64,000 nt of DNA from Vibrio comitans (lineage in GTDB: Bacteria > Pseudomonadota > Gammaproteobacteria > Enterobacterales > Vibrionaceae): positions 1,302,001-1,366,000 of the forward strand of contig AP024866.1 of the NCBI GenBank assembly GCA_024346835.1, in the 5' to 3' direction. A model generated the notes under the pieces. That model was given only the letters and a program-made list of their open reading frames with translations. It had not been told where the DNA came from and made no database searches. The translations under genes and the position numbers were made by a program. Positions 44,148-53,911 of this stretch are shown piece by piece. How positions within the stretch are numbered: the first letter of the stretch is position 1; every line of letters begins with the position of its first letter.

Positions 44148-44936
44148 CTAATGCTCGTCAAAGAAATCCTTGTTGCGGATGTATTTGCTCATTAAGTGAT
44201 AAGAGAATGGTCGAATTAGCCAACTTATTAGAGAACGCCCGAGACGAATAAAGGTGGGCGTATTTTCATAGATGCGCCCGTTATACAGCCACAGAAGCTT
44301 GCCTACATGCCAATAAGCGAGAGGTATTAAGGGCATAAAGGTCACTATGTCGAGATCGCAGCAGACTCGATAAGTTTTATGAGGCAGTCGGTAATGCTTT
44401 TTAAAGCGCCAACAACCCACCGCAGGCTGACCAAAGGTAACGATGCGTTTGATCGCTTTGGGGTAATGATGTTCAACATAATCACCAATGACACATCCAA
44501 TGGCACCACCGGAGGAGTGACCGGTGATCACAAGACGACGTCCGAGCTTAAGGTGTGGCTCTATGATGGCTAAGACGCGCTCAAATACGGATAGTCCAAG
44601 CTTATCATCCCTATGTGAGGGAGGGCTCTCTTGAGCAAGAAGGTAGTGAAAACCAGCATGAATTGAATAATTGAGGCCAAATTGTTTGCAGCTCTTATGC
44701 CAGAAGCCAAGGTTTAGCAGCCAGTCTTTAACACTGTGTGAGCCCTTGATAACCAGAACCACTTCCTCACGCTTCACACTCCAAAGTACCCGTATCATGA
44801 TATTACCTTGGGTGTTACGAATAATACGCTGCCCGTTGGGATCGAAACCAAAGGTAGTTTGTTTGAATACACGAGGATAAGCTAGCCGGCAAAGCACAGC
44901 GTAGCGTTCATATTGATATCGTTTGAGGCTTTTCAA
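44148..44936 (-). CDS. Lipase class 3 family protein
   Basis: 262 residues. Alpha/beta-hydrolase with the nucleophile elbow GHSSGGAIG, preceded by LVITGHSSGG, and a probable acid in CDLDIVTFMP. No signal peptide is seen, so it is probably cytoplasmic or membrane-associated (several hydrophobic, aromatic stretches near the end). The Lipase_3 family cleaves acylglycerols; the natural substrate here is unknown. Stands alone between the cryptochrome gene and the large exporter gene. Confidence 0.8.
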   Translation of the reverse strand: MKSLKRYQYERYAVLCRLAYPRVFKQTTFGFDPNGQRIIRNTQGNIMIRVLWSVKREEVVLVIKGSHSVKDWLLNLGFWHKSCKQFGLNYSIHAGFHYLLAQESPPSHRDDKLGLSVFERVLAIIEPHLKLGRRLVITGHSSGGAIGCVIGDYVEHHYPKAIKRIVTFGQPAVGCWRFKKHYRLPHKTYRVCCDLDIVTFMPLIPLAYWHVGKLLWLYNGRIYENTPTFIRLGRSLISWLIRPFSYHLMSKYIRNKDFFDEH

Positions 44937-45056
44937 TGACTAACCGAACAATCTTTGGTCCAAAAGCTTATTGTGTCGTGGAAAAATGACGATTATGTGA
45001 CCGTCTGAGCGATGAATAGCCTATAAGTCGCTGTATCGATTGCTTAAAGCAGTCTC

Positions 45057-47564
45057 TTGTTCAATAATTTGCCTACTTTTCTCCACCGTCGCTTTGCTGA
45101 GGCACCTACTGTGCAACGTTTCACTGACACTATTATTCGTTTCCCTAAGACCTTTCTATTACTGCTTGTGATGGTTACGATGGCTGCTGCCTATTATGGG
45201 TCGACTCACTTTTCAATGAATGCGGATCTAAGTGACCTTGTCGAACAAAAAGGGGAATGGCGTGACAATCTTGACGCGGTAGAAGCGGTATTTCCTGATT
45301 CTGGAAACATTATCATCGCGGTTTCATCAAAGGACGGTGAGCAAGCCAAGATAGCGACAGAGAAATTGACCATGGCGTTCAAAGAACGTCAGCTGTTTGC
45401 TGATGTATTCGCGCCGTCGACTTTACAGTGGTTCGAACAATACGCTATTGGCTTTTTAACCGAGAAAGAGTACCAGTCTCTTAGAGACAAGGTTGCACTG
45501 TTATTGCCGGATGTTATGGTCTCGACTCAGATGAATAACTTGCAGCCTTACCTTGGTGCGTTGGACAAACAACTGTCTGACCCCGAGCGCTCTGCGGATG
45601 AAATTAACACATTGATGCAACCGCTTTTAGAAGCGCTGCAAGACCAAGACGTTGATTGGCAGGCGTTGCTATTTGCAGATGTGTCTGTGCCCAATGGCTA
45701 TGTGATTAGCTTAAGCGCAGTGCCTGATTATGCTGAAACTGAACCAAATAAACTCATTATGAATACGGTTCGTGAAGTGATCTCCAGTGTAGGCATGCCT
45801 GCGGATGTGATGGTGCGAGTGACTGGCCAAACCGCATTAGATTATGATGAAATTCAGGATGCGAACGATAGCGTTGCGCTTGCCGGAACAGTATCACTAG
45901 TGAGTTTAATCCTTATTCTCGCAATCGGTATTCGCTCGTTAAGGATTATTGTTGCAAGCTATCTTGCGGTAATCGTTGGTTTAGTCTGGACCTTTGCCGC
46001 GGGCTTATTGCTGGTGGGGTCATTCAATACCATCTCCATTGTCTTTATGGTGATTTTCATCGGCTTAGGTGTGGATTTTGCGGTTCACCTTAGCCTACAT
46101 GTGTATGAGCAAAGATTAAAGGGGCACGACAATAGTGAAAGCTTGGCGCTCTCGGTTCAGCACTGCATCTCGCCATTAGGGCTATGTGCCTTATCATCAG
46201 CAATTGGTTTTCTGAGCTTTTATCCGACGGCCTACAACGGGCTAGGTGAGCTTGGAGTCATTTCAGCGGCAGGTATGATTTTAGGCCTTGTTGCCACCTT
46301 CTTAGTCATTCCGCTTTTTTTCCAGTTCTTCGGTTATCCAAAGGTCAAGAGAAGCAATGCTAAACGTTCGAAAGTGGCGTTGAAACTCAGCGAGTTTATT
46401 GTTGCTCAGCACAGAAAGATCATCTTGATGACTTTAGTTGGCGCGGTGGTGACTGGGTATGGAGCAATGCAGTTTCAGTTTGATTTCTCGACCTTAGTGT
46501 TAAAGAACAAAAACTCTGAGTCGGTAGAAGCCTTGCAATGGCTACAAGACAATAAACTGGGTTCTAGCTACCAGCTATTTGCGGTTGCTAAGGATCGTCA
46601 GCAAGCACAGAAATGGGAGAGTCAGCTACAAGATAGCCCTGAAGTCGCCGCTACCATTAGTGCGAACTCATTTTTGCCACAAGATTTTTCGCAGCGAGTG
46701 AATGAATTAAAAGAGTCGGCGACGCCAGAAGCAAAACGCCCGACAATGATGACGTGGTCAGAGTTTGCGAAAAAGCACCAGCAGTTACTTAACTTGCAAG
46801 GTGCGTCAGATACAAGATTCGACGAAACCACTTTGCAGCAGCATTTAACCGCCAAGATTCAGCCTCTAATGCAGGAATTAGCCACTGCTGGGACAACCAT
46901 AGAGGATCCTAACGTTGACATGCTGCCATCTGAAATTGCCAATAAATATATTGCTAGTGATGGTCAGTGGCTGGTCTCTGTGACGCCATCGGGCGATATG
47001 CGAGATGTAGCGCAGGTGAATGCATTTATAGAGACTGTGCAGCGTGTAGCCCCTTTAGCTACTGGTCGCGCCGTTGCAGAGCAGCAAGTAGGACAAATCA
47101 TTGTTAAGGCGTTTTATACCGCAATAGCGATATCGATTGTCAGCATCACCCTTATCTTGCTCTTTAGCGTTCGTTACAAGTTGGATATCTTGTTTATCTT
47201 TATTCCATTACTGCTAACGACAACCACGACACTTGCTATAGCCCATTGGTTTGGTCAGTCGTTGAATATGGCCAACATTATTGTGATACCGCTAATTTTC
47301 GGTCTTGGTGTGGATAATGGTATTCATATAGTGAAGCGATTTAGACATGAGCAAACCATTACCCGTTTCTTCTCATCTTCAACCCCTAAAGCAACTTTGA
47401 TTAGCTGTCTAACCACCATTGCTACCTTTGGTGCTTTGACCTTAGCTGAACATCAAGGGATGTATTCTATTGGGTTTTTGCTGACCATAGCGCTCAGCGC
47501 AATACTTTGCTTTAGCTTGCTAATCTTACCTGCGTTCTTGCACAGGTTTGAACCTAGAGGGTAA
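45057..47564 (+). CDS. MMPL/RND-like lipid or hopanoid exporter
   Basis: 835 residues with two repeats of one membrane helix, a periplasmic loop and a bundle of five or six helices. The proton-relay motif GLGVDFAVHLSLHVYE in the first half and GLGVDNGIHIVKRF in the second fit the RND/MMPL (HpnN-like) group. Such proteins move lipids or hopanoids to the outer membrane. The start is a TTG at 45057 with a weak site; a later GTG is possible, so the first few residues are uncertain. A terminator follows 25 bases after the stop. Confidence 0.85.
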   Translation: MFNNLPTFLHRRFAEAPTVQRFTDTIIRFPKTFLLLLVMVTMAAAYYGSTHFSMNADLSDLVEQKGEWRDNLDAVEAVFPDSGNIIIAVSSKDGEQAKIATEKLTMAFKERQLFADVFAPSTLQWFEQYAIGFLTEKEYQSLRDKVALLLPDVMVSTQMNNLQPYLGALDKQLSDPERSADEINTLMQPLLEALQDQDVDWQALLFADVSVPNGYVISLSAVPDYAETEPNKLIMNTVREVISSVGMPADVMVRVTGQTALDYDEIQDANDSVALAGTVSLVSLILILAIGIRSLRIIVASYLAVIVGLVWTFAAGLLLVGSFNTISIVFMVIFIGLGVDFAVHLSLHVYEQRLKGHDNSESLALSVQHCISPLGLCALSSAIGFLSFYPTAYNGLGELGVISAAGMILGLVATFLVIPLFFQFFGYPKVKRSNAKRSKVALKLSEFIVAQHRKIILMTLVGAVVTGYGAMQFQFDFSTLVLKNKNSESVEALQWLQDNKLGSSYQLFAVAKDRQQAQKWESQLQDSPEVAATISANSFLPQDFSQRVNELKESATPEAKRPTMMTWSEFAKKHQQLLNLQGASDTRFDETTLQQHLTAKIQPLMQELATAGTTIEDPNVDMLPSEIANKYIASDGQWLVSVTPSGDMRDVAQVNAFIETVQRVAPLATGRAVAEQQVGQIIVKAFYTAIAISIVSITLILLFSVRYKLDILFIFIPLLLTTTTTLAIAHWFGQSLNMANIIVIPLIFGLGVDNGIHIVKRFRHEQTITRFFSSSTPKATLISCLTTIATFGALTLAEHQGMYSIGFLLTIALSAILCFSLLILPAFLHRFEPRG

Positions 47565-47589
47565 AGCGAATCGAGAGTCGTAGAAACGA

Positions 47590-47616
47590 AAAACAAGGCC
47601 TTATGGCCTTGTTTTT
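47590..47616 (+). terminator. Terminator of the MMPL exporter gene
   Basis: AAACAAGGCC and GGCCTTGTTT pair perfectly around TTAT, with a T tract after the stem. Confidence 0.95.
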
Positions 47617-47642
47617 GTGTGTGGAGCATTTATTTTGGCTTG

Positions 47643-47680
47643 GGTGCTTTCTAAGGTCCTGAATTGAATTCAGGATGACG
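47643..47680. repeat. Palindromic repeat, right half only
   Basis: TCTAAGGTCCTGAATTG and the inverse CAATTCAGGATGACG; the hairpin is the right half of the family seen at 19.7 and 41 kb. Confidence 0.65.
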
Positions 47681-47793
47681 TTTTGCTTGGCCGAGGTGCG
47701 AGGTTTAAGATACGGTTTAAGCTAAGATTCTGAATCGATTACAGAGAGACAATCTCGGCAAATCTCAATAGTGTCACCACACCATGCCCAAGT

Positions 47794-47837
47794 CGTCATA
47801 CTGGAGAATTCGCAGAATTCATCCAGTACCTTAGGTA
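47794..47837. repeat. Palindromic repeat, left half only
   Basis: CGTCATACTGG through ATCCAGTACCTTAGG; the left half of the family. It faces the half copy at 47643 across 113 bp. The region to the ygiQ stop at 47903 shows nothing else. Confidence 0.65.
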
Positions 47838-47902
47838 TATCATTACTAAGTATTGCACAGGCGCTAGAGATACCACCGACTAACACCTCTAAACTGGGTA
47901 TC

Positions 47903-50233
47903 TTACCTCTGACGACTTGGCTTCTTGCCTGCCTTTGGTTTACCTGCATGTGGGCGGTTTTGCTGACCACCTTTGTTGTTCGCACCCGTTTTACCTTGGG
48001 CATTATTTCCTTTGGTACTGTTGCTTTGGCTATTACGTCCTTGGCCTGCATTACCTTGAGTAGCATTGCCATTACGGCCTTGTCCTGGTTTCGCTTTGCC
48101 TCTTTGGTTTGGCTTGCGAATGTCAGGCTGGCTGTCGGTATGCTTGGTGGCAAAACGGTGTGCTCCGTGGCGCCCAGACTTACGGCGCTGTGCCGGCGTT
48201 TGCTTGTCTAAATCTTCTTCTGGAACAAGGCAGTTTGGCTTGTCACCAATTAGGTGTTTTTTACCCATGCTGATCAGAGCTTCACGGATCATTGGCCAGT
48301 TAGCTGGATCGTGATAGCGAAGCAATGCTTTGTGTAGGCGGCGCTGACGCTCACCTTTCGCAACAGGGACATCTTCACGCTTTTTATATTTAACGCGCTT
48401 CAGAGGGTTGGTCTCTGAGTAGTACATCGCTGTCGCGTTACACATAGGTGAAGGATAAAAGTTCTGAACCTGATCACACTCGTAGCTGTTTGATTTTAGC
48501 CACAGCGCAAGATTCACCATATCTTCGTCTTCTGTGCCCGGGTGGGCAGAGATGAAGTAAGGGATCAGGTACTGCTTTTTACCCGCTTCTTTACTGTATT
48601 TCTCAAACATTTCTTTGAAACGGTTATAGGTCCCCATGCCCGGCTTCATCATTTTATCCAGAGGCCCTTTCTCTGTATGCTCTGGAGCAATCTTAAGGTA
48701 TCCACCGACGTGGTGAGTTACCAACTCTTTCACATATTCTGGAGACTCAATCGCCAAATCGTAACGAACACCAGAGGCAATCATTACTTTTTTCACACCT
48801 TGCACCTTACGGGCAGCGCGGTATAGATCAATGGTGTGCTTGTGGTCTGTGTTGAGCTTGTTACAGATGCCTGGGAATACACAAGATGGGCGACGACAAG
48901 TTGCTTCAGCCTTTGGAATGCTACAGCCAAGTCGGTACATGTTAGCCGTTGGGCCACCAAGATCAGAAATTGTGCCAGTAAATCCAGGAACCTTGTCTCT
49001 GATCTCTTCTAATTCGTTGATGATCGATTCTTGAGAGCGATTTTGAATAATACGCCCTTCATGCTCTGTGATAGAGCAGAATGAACACCCGCCAAAACAA
49101 CCGCGCATGATGTTGACCGAGGTTTTGATCATGTCATAGGCTGGGATCTTAGCCTTGCCGTACATAGGGTGGGGTACACGTGCAAACGGCAAACCAAATA
49201 CGTAGTCCATCTCTTCTGTTGTTAGAGGGATAGGAGGTTGGTTTACCCAAAGCTCACGATCACCATGACGCTGAATAAGCGCTCGGCCTGAGTGAGGGTT
49301 AGTTTCTAAATGCATCACGCGACTTGCGTGGGCATATAGGATTCTGTCGTTATGCAGTTTTTCATACGCAGGTATGCGAATAGCCGTTGTTTCAGAGTCA
49401 TGGCGACTAGGGCGCACTACTACGGGCTCTGCTTTAACTTCGGTTTGCTCTGAGGTTTTATCACTGCAGTTGGTTTCAACTTCGTAAGGGTTAGTCGGTA
49501 CGAAGGCTTTGCCGGGTTTTTCAATGCGTGACGAATCAATGATCTTAAATTGCTCTGGAGCTTCTGCTAGGTTTACCGCAGTGCCGCGAATGTTGGTCAT
49601 CTGCGCAATGTCTTCACCATCAGCAAGACGATGAGCGACCTCTATAAGAGCACGTTCAGCATTACCAAACAGAAGTAAGTCAGCCTTTGCATCAAAGATC
49701 ACCGAGCGGCGCACTTTATCTGACCAGTAGTCGTAGTGCGCGATGCGACGAAGACTCGCCTCGATACCGCCAAGAACAATCGGTGTTCCCTTGAAGGCCT
49801 CGCGACAGCGCTGAGAATACACTAAGGTCGCGCGATCAGGACGTTTACCACCTTCGTTGTTCGGAGTGTAGGCATCATCGTGGCGTAATTTTCTATCCGC
49901 TGTGTAGCGGTTGATCATTGAGTCCATGTTGCCGGCGGTAATGCCAAAAAATAGATTTGGTTTACCAAGCTTCATGAAATCGTCTTTGTTGTTCCATCGC
50001 GGCTGCGCAATGATACCAACGCGGAAGCCTTGAGCTTCTAAAAGTCGCCCAATGATAGCCATACCAAAGCTTGGGTGGTCTACATACGCATCACCAGTGA
50101 CAATAATAATGTCACAACTGTCCCATCCTAGAGCGTCCATTTCTTTGCGACTGGTTGGCAAGAATGGTGCGGTTCCGAAACACTCAGCCCAATATTTTTT
50201 ATATTGGTGGATTGGAGTAATAGTGTTGTGCAT
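47903..50233 (-). CDS. YgiQ-family radical SAM protein
   Basis: 776 residues from the ATG at 50233 (AGAGGT upstream; a further 10-residue extension is unlikely). N-terminal YgiQ domain ([20 protein letters not shown]), then the radical-SAM cluster motif [12 protein letters not shown] (CxxxCxxC). The C-terminal 80 or so residues are a low-complexity tail rich in Gly, Asn, Gln, Lys, as often in YgiQ. Molecular role unknown. Leftward, single gene. Confidence 0.9.
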   Translation of the reverse strand: MHNTITPIHQYKKYWAECFGTAPFLPTSRKEMDALGWDSCDIIIVTGDAYVDHPSFGMAIIGRLLEAQGFRVGIIAQPRWNNKDDFMKLGKPNLFFGITAGNMDSMINRYTADRKLRHDDAYTPNNEGGKRPDRATLVYSQRCREAFKGTPIVLGGIEASLRRIAHYDYWSDKVRRSVIFDAKADLLLFGNAERALIEVAHRLADGEDIAQMTNIRGTAVNLAEAPEQFKIIDSSRIEKPGKAFVPTNPYEVETNCSDKTSEQTEVKAEPVVVRPSRHDSETTAIRIPAYEKLHNDRILYAHASRVMHLETNPHSGRALIQRHGDRELWVNQPPIPLTTEEMDYVFGLPFARVPHPMYGKAKIPAYDMIKTSVNIMRGCFGGCSFCSITEHEGRIIQNRSQESIINELEEIRDKVPGFTGTISDLGGPTANMYRLGCSIPKAEATCRRPSCVFPGICNKLNTDHKHTIDLYRAARKVQGVKKVMIASGVRYDLAIESPEYVKELVTHHVGGYLKIAPEHTEKGPLDKMMKPGMGTYNRFKEMFEKYSKEAGKKQYLIPYFISAHPGTEDEDMVNLALWLKSNSYECDQVQNFYPSPMCNATAMYYSETNPLKRVKYKKREDVPVAKGERQRRLHKALLRYHDPANWPMIREALISMGKKHLIGDKPNCLVPEEDLDKQTPAQRRKSGRHGAHRFATKHTDSQPDIRKPNQRGKAKPGQGRNGNATQGNAGQGRNSQSNSTKGNNAQGKTGANNKGGQQNRPHAGKPKAGKKPSRQR

Positions 50234-50359
50234 TTTTTGACCTCTTTTGAGCAAGCGGTGCATTATAGCGATTAGTGTTAAGGTTAGCTAGCAGAAGCCA
50301 GAATTTTATATATACTCAGTAAATAGTCCTTTAATTTCATATATATAAGAGTCCCTTTT

Positions 50360-51550
50360 ATGAGTAAGCCTATTCGCCACTTCTCCTGTCTATTGGCTCT
50401 CACTGGCTCTGTTTTCAATACGGCTCATGCAGTCAGTTTCACTGACCCTGTCGATGGCATGTTTGATATGGGCGAATATCTTGCTGAAAACGCCTACGGA
50501 TTTCTGCCAATTCCCGTAATTATAACCGAGCCTGCGGTAGGTTATGGTTTGGGCGTAATAGGTATGTTCTTGCATGAAACCGAAGAACAAAAAGAAAAGC
50601 GTCGTAAGCTCGCAATGGAGTCGATTGATGGTGGCGCGCAGCTTATTCCTCCTGCGGTCACTGTTGCCGGTGGCGCAGCTACAGAGAACGGTACTTGGTT
50701 TGCACTGTTAGGGCACAGACGCGTATGGAAACAAGACTCTATTCGTTACATGGGCGGAGTAGGCTTTGGTACAGCGATCATGGAATTTTATCCCTTCTCT
50801 AATAGTGGAGGGCCGTTGCAAGATGTGGGAGTTGAGCTTGAAACTGAGGGTTTTGGCGGAATGCAAAAACTGCAGTTTAGAATAGCTGACACTAAATTGT
50901 TTTTGGGTGTGCAACAGTTCTATGCCGATAGCGAGGTAAGACTTAAGAATAACACTGGGATTGGCTCCGATAGTTTTACGCTTGCTGAGACACGCTCTTC
51001 AGGCTTGGGGTTTAACCTTGAATATGACGCCAAAAATAGCTTCTTTTATCCGACAGCAGGGTGGGATTTTGTTGCCGAGTATCTATGGTATAGAGAAGGT
51101 ATAGGCAGTGACAATGACTACGAAACTTTCTTAGCCTCGAGTACTGCGTATGTGCCTATTGCGACGAATTGGACTCTGGCTTTTGCGGTTGAATACAACT
51201 CGCTGACAACGGATGAGACGACGTTACCGCCACTGGCTTATCCTGATATATCCCTTAGGGGTATTCCAGTGAACCGCTATCAAGGTAATTACACCAGTTC
51301 TTATCAAACACAGGTGATGTGGCAGTTTACTCCAAGATGGAGTATGTCACTGTTTGGTGGTGTCGGCGGTAATAGTGGTGTCGGCCGCTCTAATGAAGGT
51401 GCATCGGCTATGTTCGACGATATGAAGTGGGCGTACGGCACAGGCTTTCGTTACTTAATTGCTAGGCGCTATGGCGTTCATATGGGAATGGACTTTGGCT
51501 TTAGTGAAGAGGACAGTGCGTTCTATTTTAATGTTGGCACGGGATTGTAA
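50360..51550 (+). CDS. BamA/TamA-like outer-membrane beta-barrel protein
   Basis: 396 residues with a signal peptide (cleavage about residue 24, TAHA). The C-terminal part is a 16-strand-like barrel with LRGIPVNRYQGNY, the counterpart of the VRGF loop of Omp85 proteins. No POTRA domains fit in the short N-terminal part, so it belongs to the short surface-antigen-D15 group. Ends with an aromatic-poor FNVGTGL. Function unknown; possibly lipid or protein insertion at the outer membrane. Confidence 0.8.
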   Translation: MSKPIRHFSCLLALTGSVFNTAHAVSFTDPVDGMFDMGEYLAENAYGFLPIPVIITEPAVGYGLGVIGMFLHETEEQKEKRRKLAMESIDGGAQLIPPAVTVAGGAATENGTWFALLGHRRVWKQDSIRYMGGVGFGTAIMEFYPFSNSGGPLQDVGVELETEGFGGMQKLQFRIADTKLFLGVQQFYADSEVRLKNNTGIGSDSFTLAETRSSGLGFNLEYDAKNSFFYPTAGWDFVAEYLWYREGIGSDNDYETFLASSTAYVPIATNWTLAFAVEYNSLTTDETTLPPLAYPDISLRGIPVNRYQGNYTSSYQTQVMWQFTPRWSMSLFGGVGGNSGVGRSNEGASAMFDDMKWAYGTGFRYLIARRYGVHMGMDFGFSEEDSAFYFNVGTGL

Positions 51551-51574
51551 TCACGCAAGGGGAGGTTACACTAT

Positions 51575-52297
51575 TTGCCCTCACTGTTTTTGATTGATGA
51601 CACTATGGACACTTACGCTCAGCTATCGATACAACTTTTCTTGCCTATGGCGATTGGTGCATTAGCGATTTTGATTTTGGCCTTAACTAAGGGTGAGATT
51701 TGCCCAGGTCAAAGAGGTCGACTGCACAAACAACTGCCTATTATTGCCTGTTTATTCTTTATTTGTGGTGGCGCTATGCCAGCGTTTATTGTTCCTGCTG
51801 CGCTACTTGTGTACTTTTCGGTACAAACCAAAACAGGTAAAACACGAGACAGTGGTCCGCTATTTCTATTGATGCTGGCGGGCGTGTCAGCATGCTTATT
51901 CTGGATATTATCCATTGTGAACAGTGAACCTAGGTTTGTTGTGGGCTCTTTAAGTATCGCAATCGGTGAGTTGATATTCTTAGGTGCGGCCCTGGGGCAC
52001 CTTCTTATGATCAGAGCAAAGACTCGCCTTCAAGCATTCCATACATTATTACCTGTTGCCGGCATTGCTTCGGCAATGTTGCTCGTATTATCAGTGTTGA
52101 TTCAGGCTCATTGGGCTTGGGGTGAGAATAGCGATCTCGTCATATCCCAGATTAGCTTTGCCTTCCCGTTACTACTAACAGCAATCCTTGTATGGAGCTG
52201 GCACCTATTTCGCTCATCTACTGTGAATCAGTATCAAGTTCTCGTAGCAAGCGCATTGGGAATTAGCGGCAGTTATTTACTCCTTCCTCTGTTTTGA
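51575..52297 (+). CDS. Multi-span inner-membrane protein, unknown function
   Basis: 240 residues from a TTG at 51575 with GGGGAGG 9 bases upstream; the next ATG at 51605 lacks a site. About seven hydrophobic segments cover nearly the whole length. No family recognised. It follows the barrel gene after 24 bases and is probably cotranscribed with it. Confidence 0.7.
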   Translation: MPSLFLIDDTMDTYAQLSIQLFLPMAIGALAILILALTKGEICPGQRGRLHKQLPIIACLFFICGGAMPAFIVPAALLVYFSVQTKTGKTRDSGPLFLLMLAGVSACLFWILSIVNSEPRFVVGSLSIAIGELIFLGAALGHLLMIRAKTRLQAFHTLLPVAGIASAMLLVLSVLIQAHWAWGENSDLVISQISFAFPLLLTAILVWSWHLFRSSTVNQYQVLVASALGISGSYLLLPLF

Positions 52298-52389
52298 TGA
52301 AATTTTGCCATTGATCACTGTCAAACGCTCGGTTTGCAACTAATCTTGTAAGAGGTGGTTTAAGGGGCAGTACGTCTAAGAGGTGACAC

Positions 52390-52590
52390 ATGGATTTAAG
52401 TAACATCAAACGCTGGGACAGTAACATCCTGCTGAGTATCGTTAACGAGAAGCTGCGTTTAGAGTGCGACAGCATTGAAGAATTAGCCAGTATGTACGAA
52501 ATTGATGCAGGTAGCTTGGCAGATAAGCTAAGTGGTGTGGGTTATCAATATGATCCACTGACTAATCAGTTTAAATCTCACGACTTCTAA
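52390..52590 (+). CDS. DUF4250 small protein
   Basis: 66 residues. The pattern SNILLSIVNEKLRLECDSI, then YEID and GYQYDPLTNQFK is that of DUF4250 proteins, whose role is unknown. AGAGG 7 bases before the ATG. A strong terminator follows. Confidence 0.88.
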   Translation: MDLSNIKRWDSNILLSIVNEKLRLECDSIEELASMYEIDAGSLADKLSGVGYQYDPLTNQFKSHDF

Positions 52591-52611
52591 TCACTGGTTA
52601 AATATACTTAT

Positions 52612-52643
52612 AAAAAATGGCTACCCTAAGGTAGCCATTTTTT
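52612..52643. terminator. Bidirectional terminator after the DUF4250 gene
   Basis: Perfect 14-bp stem AAAAAATGGCTACC with its inverse around CTAA, with A and T tracts on the two sides, between convergent genes. Confidence 0.95.
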
Positions 52644-52654
52644 ATATTGGGGCT

Positions 52655-53194
52655 TTAGAACACAAAGCGTGTCGTCAGCATGAACTGATCACCGTAGAAG
52701 TCGTTGATCTTGCCTTCTAGGCCAAGAGAGAAAAGCTCAGTTGCGTGGAAACGACCATAAACGCTACCAATCCAGTCGTCATTGCTGTCGATAGTGACGT
52801 AACCTACGTTACCGCCTAGCTCAAATTGTGGACCTAACCATTGGCGCCAGCCAAGGTTCACTTCCATACCAAGATCGTTGTCGAACTTGTCGTTGTCAAC
52901 AACACGAAGCAGCATTTGGCCTGTGATATCTGCCCAGTTTGTCACTGGAGCGTGGAATCCTAGACCTGTGCGAAGGTTGTAATCACTTTCAAACTCAGAG
53001 TCGATAGTTGCTACAAAGTGCGCGTTAGGGTGAATAGCTTTGCTAAATCCCGCACCGAAGGTTAGAGGTGCCATGCCGATGCGAGCTTCAAAGTAATCGT
53101 AATTGAAGTTGCTCATGACTGCTGGGCTGTTTGCAAAGGTGGCGCCAGAAAAAGTCGCGGCTACAGCAAGTGCAGCACAGGCTAATTTACGCAT
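52655..53194 (-). CDS. Small outer-membrane beta-barrel-like protein
   Basis: 179 residues with a signal peptide (KLACAALAVAATFSGATFA). Alternating aromatic strands follow and the chain ends with MLTTRFVF, a C-terminal phenylalanine typical of outer-membrane barrels. Eight strands would fit the length, as in OmpA/OmpW-like proteins, but no named family is recognised. Confidence 0.75.
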   Translation of the reverse strand: MRKLACAALAVAATFSGATFANSPAVMSNFNYDYFEARIGMAPLTFGAGFSKAIHPNAHFVATIDSEFESDYNLRTGLGFHAPVTNWADITGQMLLRVVDNDKFDNDLGMEVNLGWRQWLGPQFELGGNVGYVTIDSNDDWIGSVYGRFHATELFSLGLEGKINDFYGDQFMLTTRFVF

Positions 53195-53397
53195 AATTTT
53201 TGATAACCTACTTAGTGGAAATTGTTAGTCCTTGGCTCAAAGGGGGTTTATGCCCTTATTCTTCATGCACCGAGTGAATGAATGGCCTTTTATAATGCTG
53301 ACCATATTAATAGAACAAGACTATTACCTCCACTAAAACAGAGGCTTATATCCGCTAAATTTCTGTCAATTTTCACAAAGCTAGCGCTTTCGCACGT

Positions 53398-53895
53398 TTA
53401 TTCGCCGAATTGAGTGCGTTTTTCCGAAACGGCCTGCAATATTTTAGCGGTATCTAAGAAGCGAGCCCATTGCATTGGCTCTTCTTGGGTCTCTATAACG
53501 TAACGGGTTAGGTGCTCCGTGACGATGTTAACGAGTTCCTCTTTTTTCCAAGGTTTAGCAATGTAGAAATCTAAGCAGTGGTGGTTGACCGCATTGACGG
53601 TATCATTGAGGTCGGCCTGTCCCGTGAGTAACAGTTTTTTAGCCGCCTTCGTAGAAATATTCTGATGCAGCTCAATAAGGTAATCGACTCCAGTTTCTTC
53701 TGGCATAATGTGGTCGCACAAGATCATCGCTAAAGGGGTGTTTTCTACTTGATACTCAGCAATGACTTCACGCGCCTCGGAGACAGATTCGGCAGCTTCA
53801 ATTTCACAAAACTCTGCAAAGGATTTAAGGTCACGAACCACACTTTCTAAGACGTCTCTCTCATCGTCGACACATAAAATTAATAGCTTGTTCAT
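53398..53895 (-). CDS. Response regulator, receiver domain with short C-terminal tail
   Basis: 165 residues. The receiver is intact: D10-D11 acidic pair, phosphoacceptor D61 in MILCDHIMP, T91 and K114 in YIAKPWK. There is no DNA-binding domain, only about 35 extra residues, so it probably acts through a protein partner. It follows the sensor kinase gene after 16 bases and should be its partner. The order matches the two-component pair near serC in V. cholerae. Confidence 0.9.
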   Translation of the reverse strand: MNKLLILCVDDERDVLESVVRDLKSFAEFCEIEAAESVSEAREVIAEYQVENTPLAMILCDHIMPEETGVDYLIELHQNISTKAAKKLLLTGQADLNDTVNAVNHHCLDFYIAKPWKKEELVNIVTEHLTRYVIETQEEPMQWARFLDTAKILQAVSEKRTQFGE

Positions 53896-53911
53896 TCATT
53901 CCCTCATTGGT

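Noticed and set aside
47722..48153. Minus-strand ORF of 143 codons overlapping the ygiQ end, with CGDTIEICRDC near its end
   Set aside because: Mostly out of frame with ygiQ in its low-complexity tail; the Cys-rich end follows repeat sequence and has no ribosome site.
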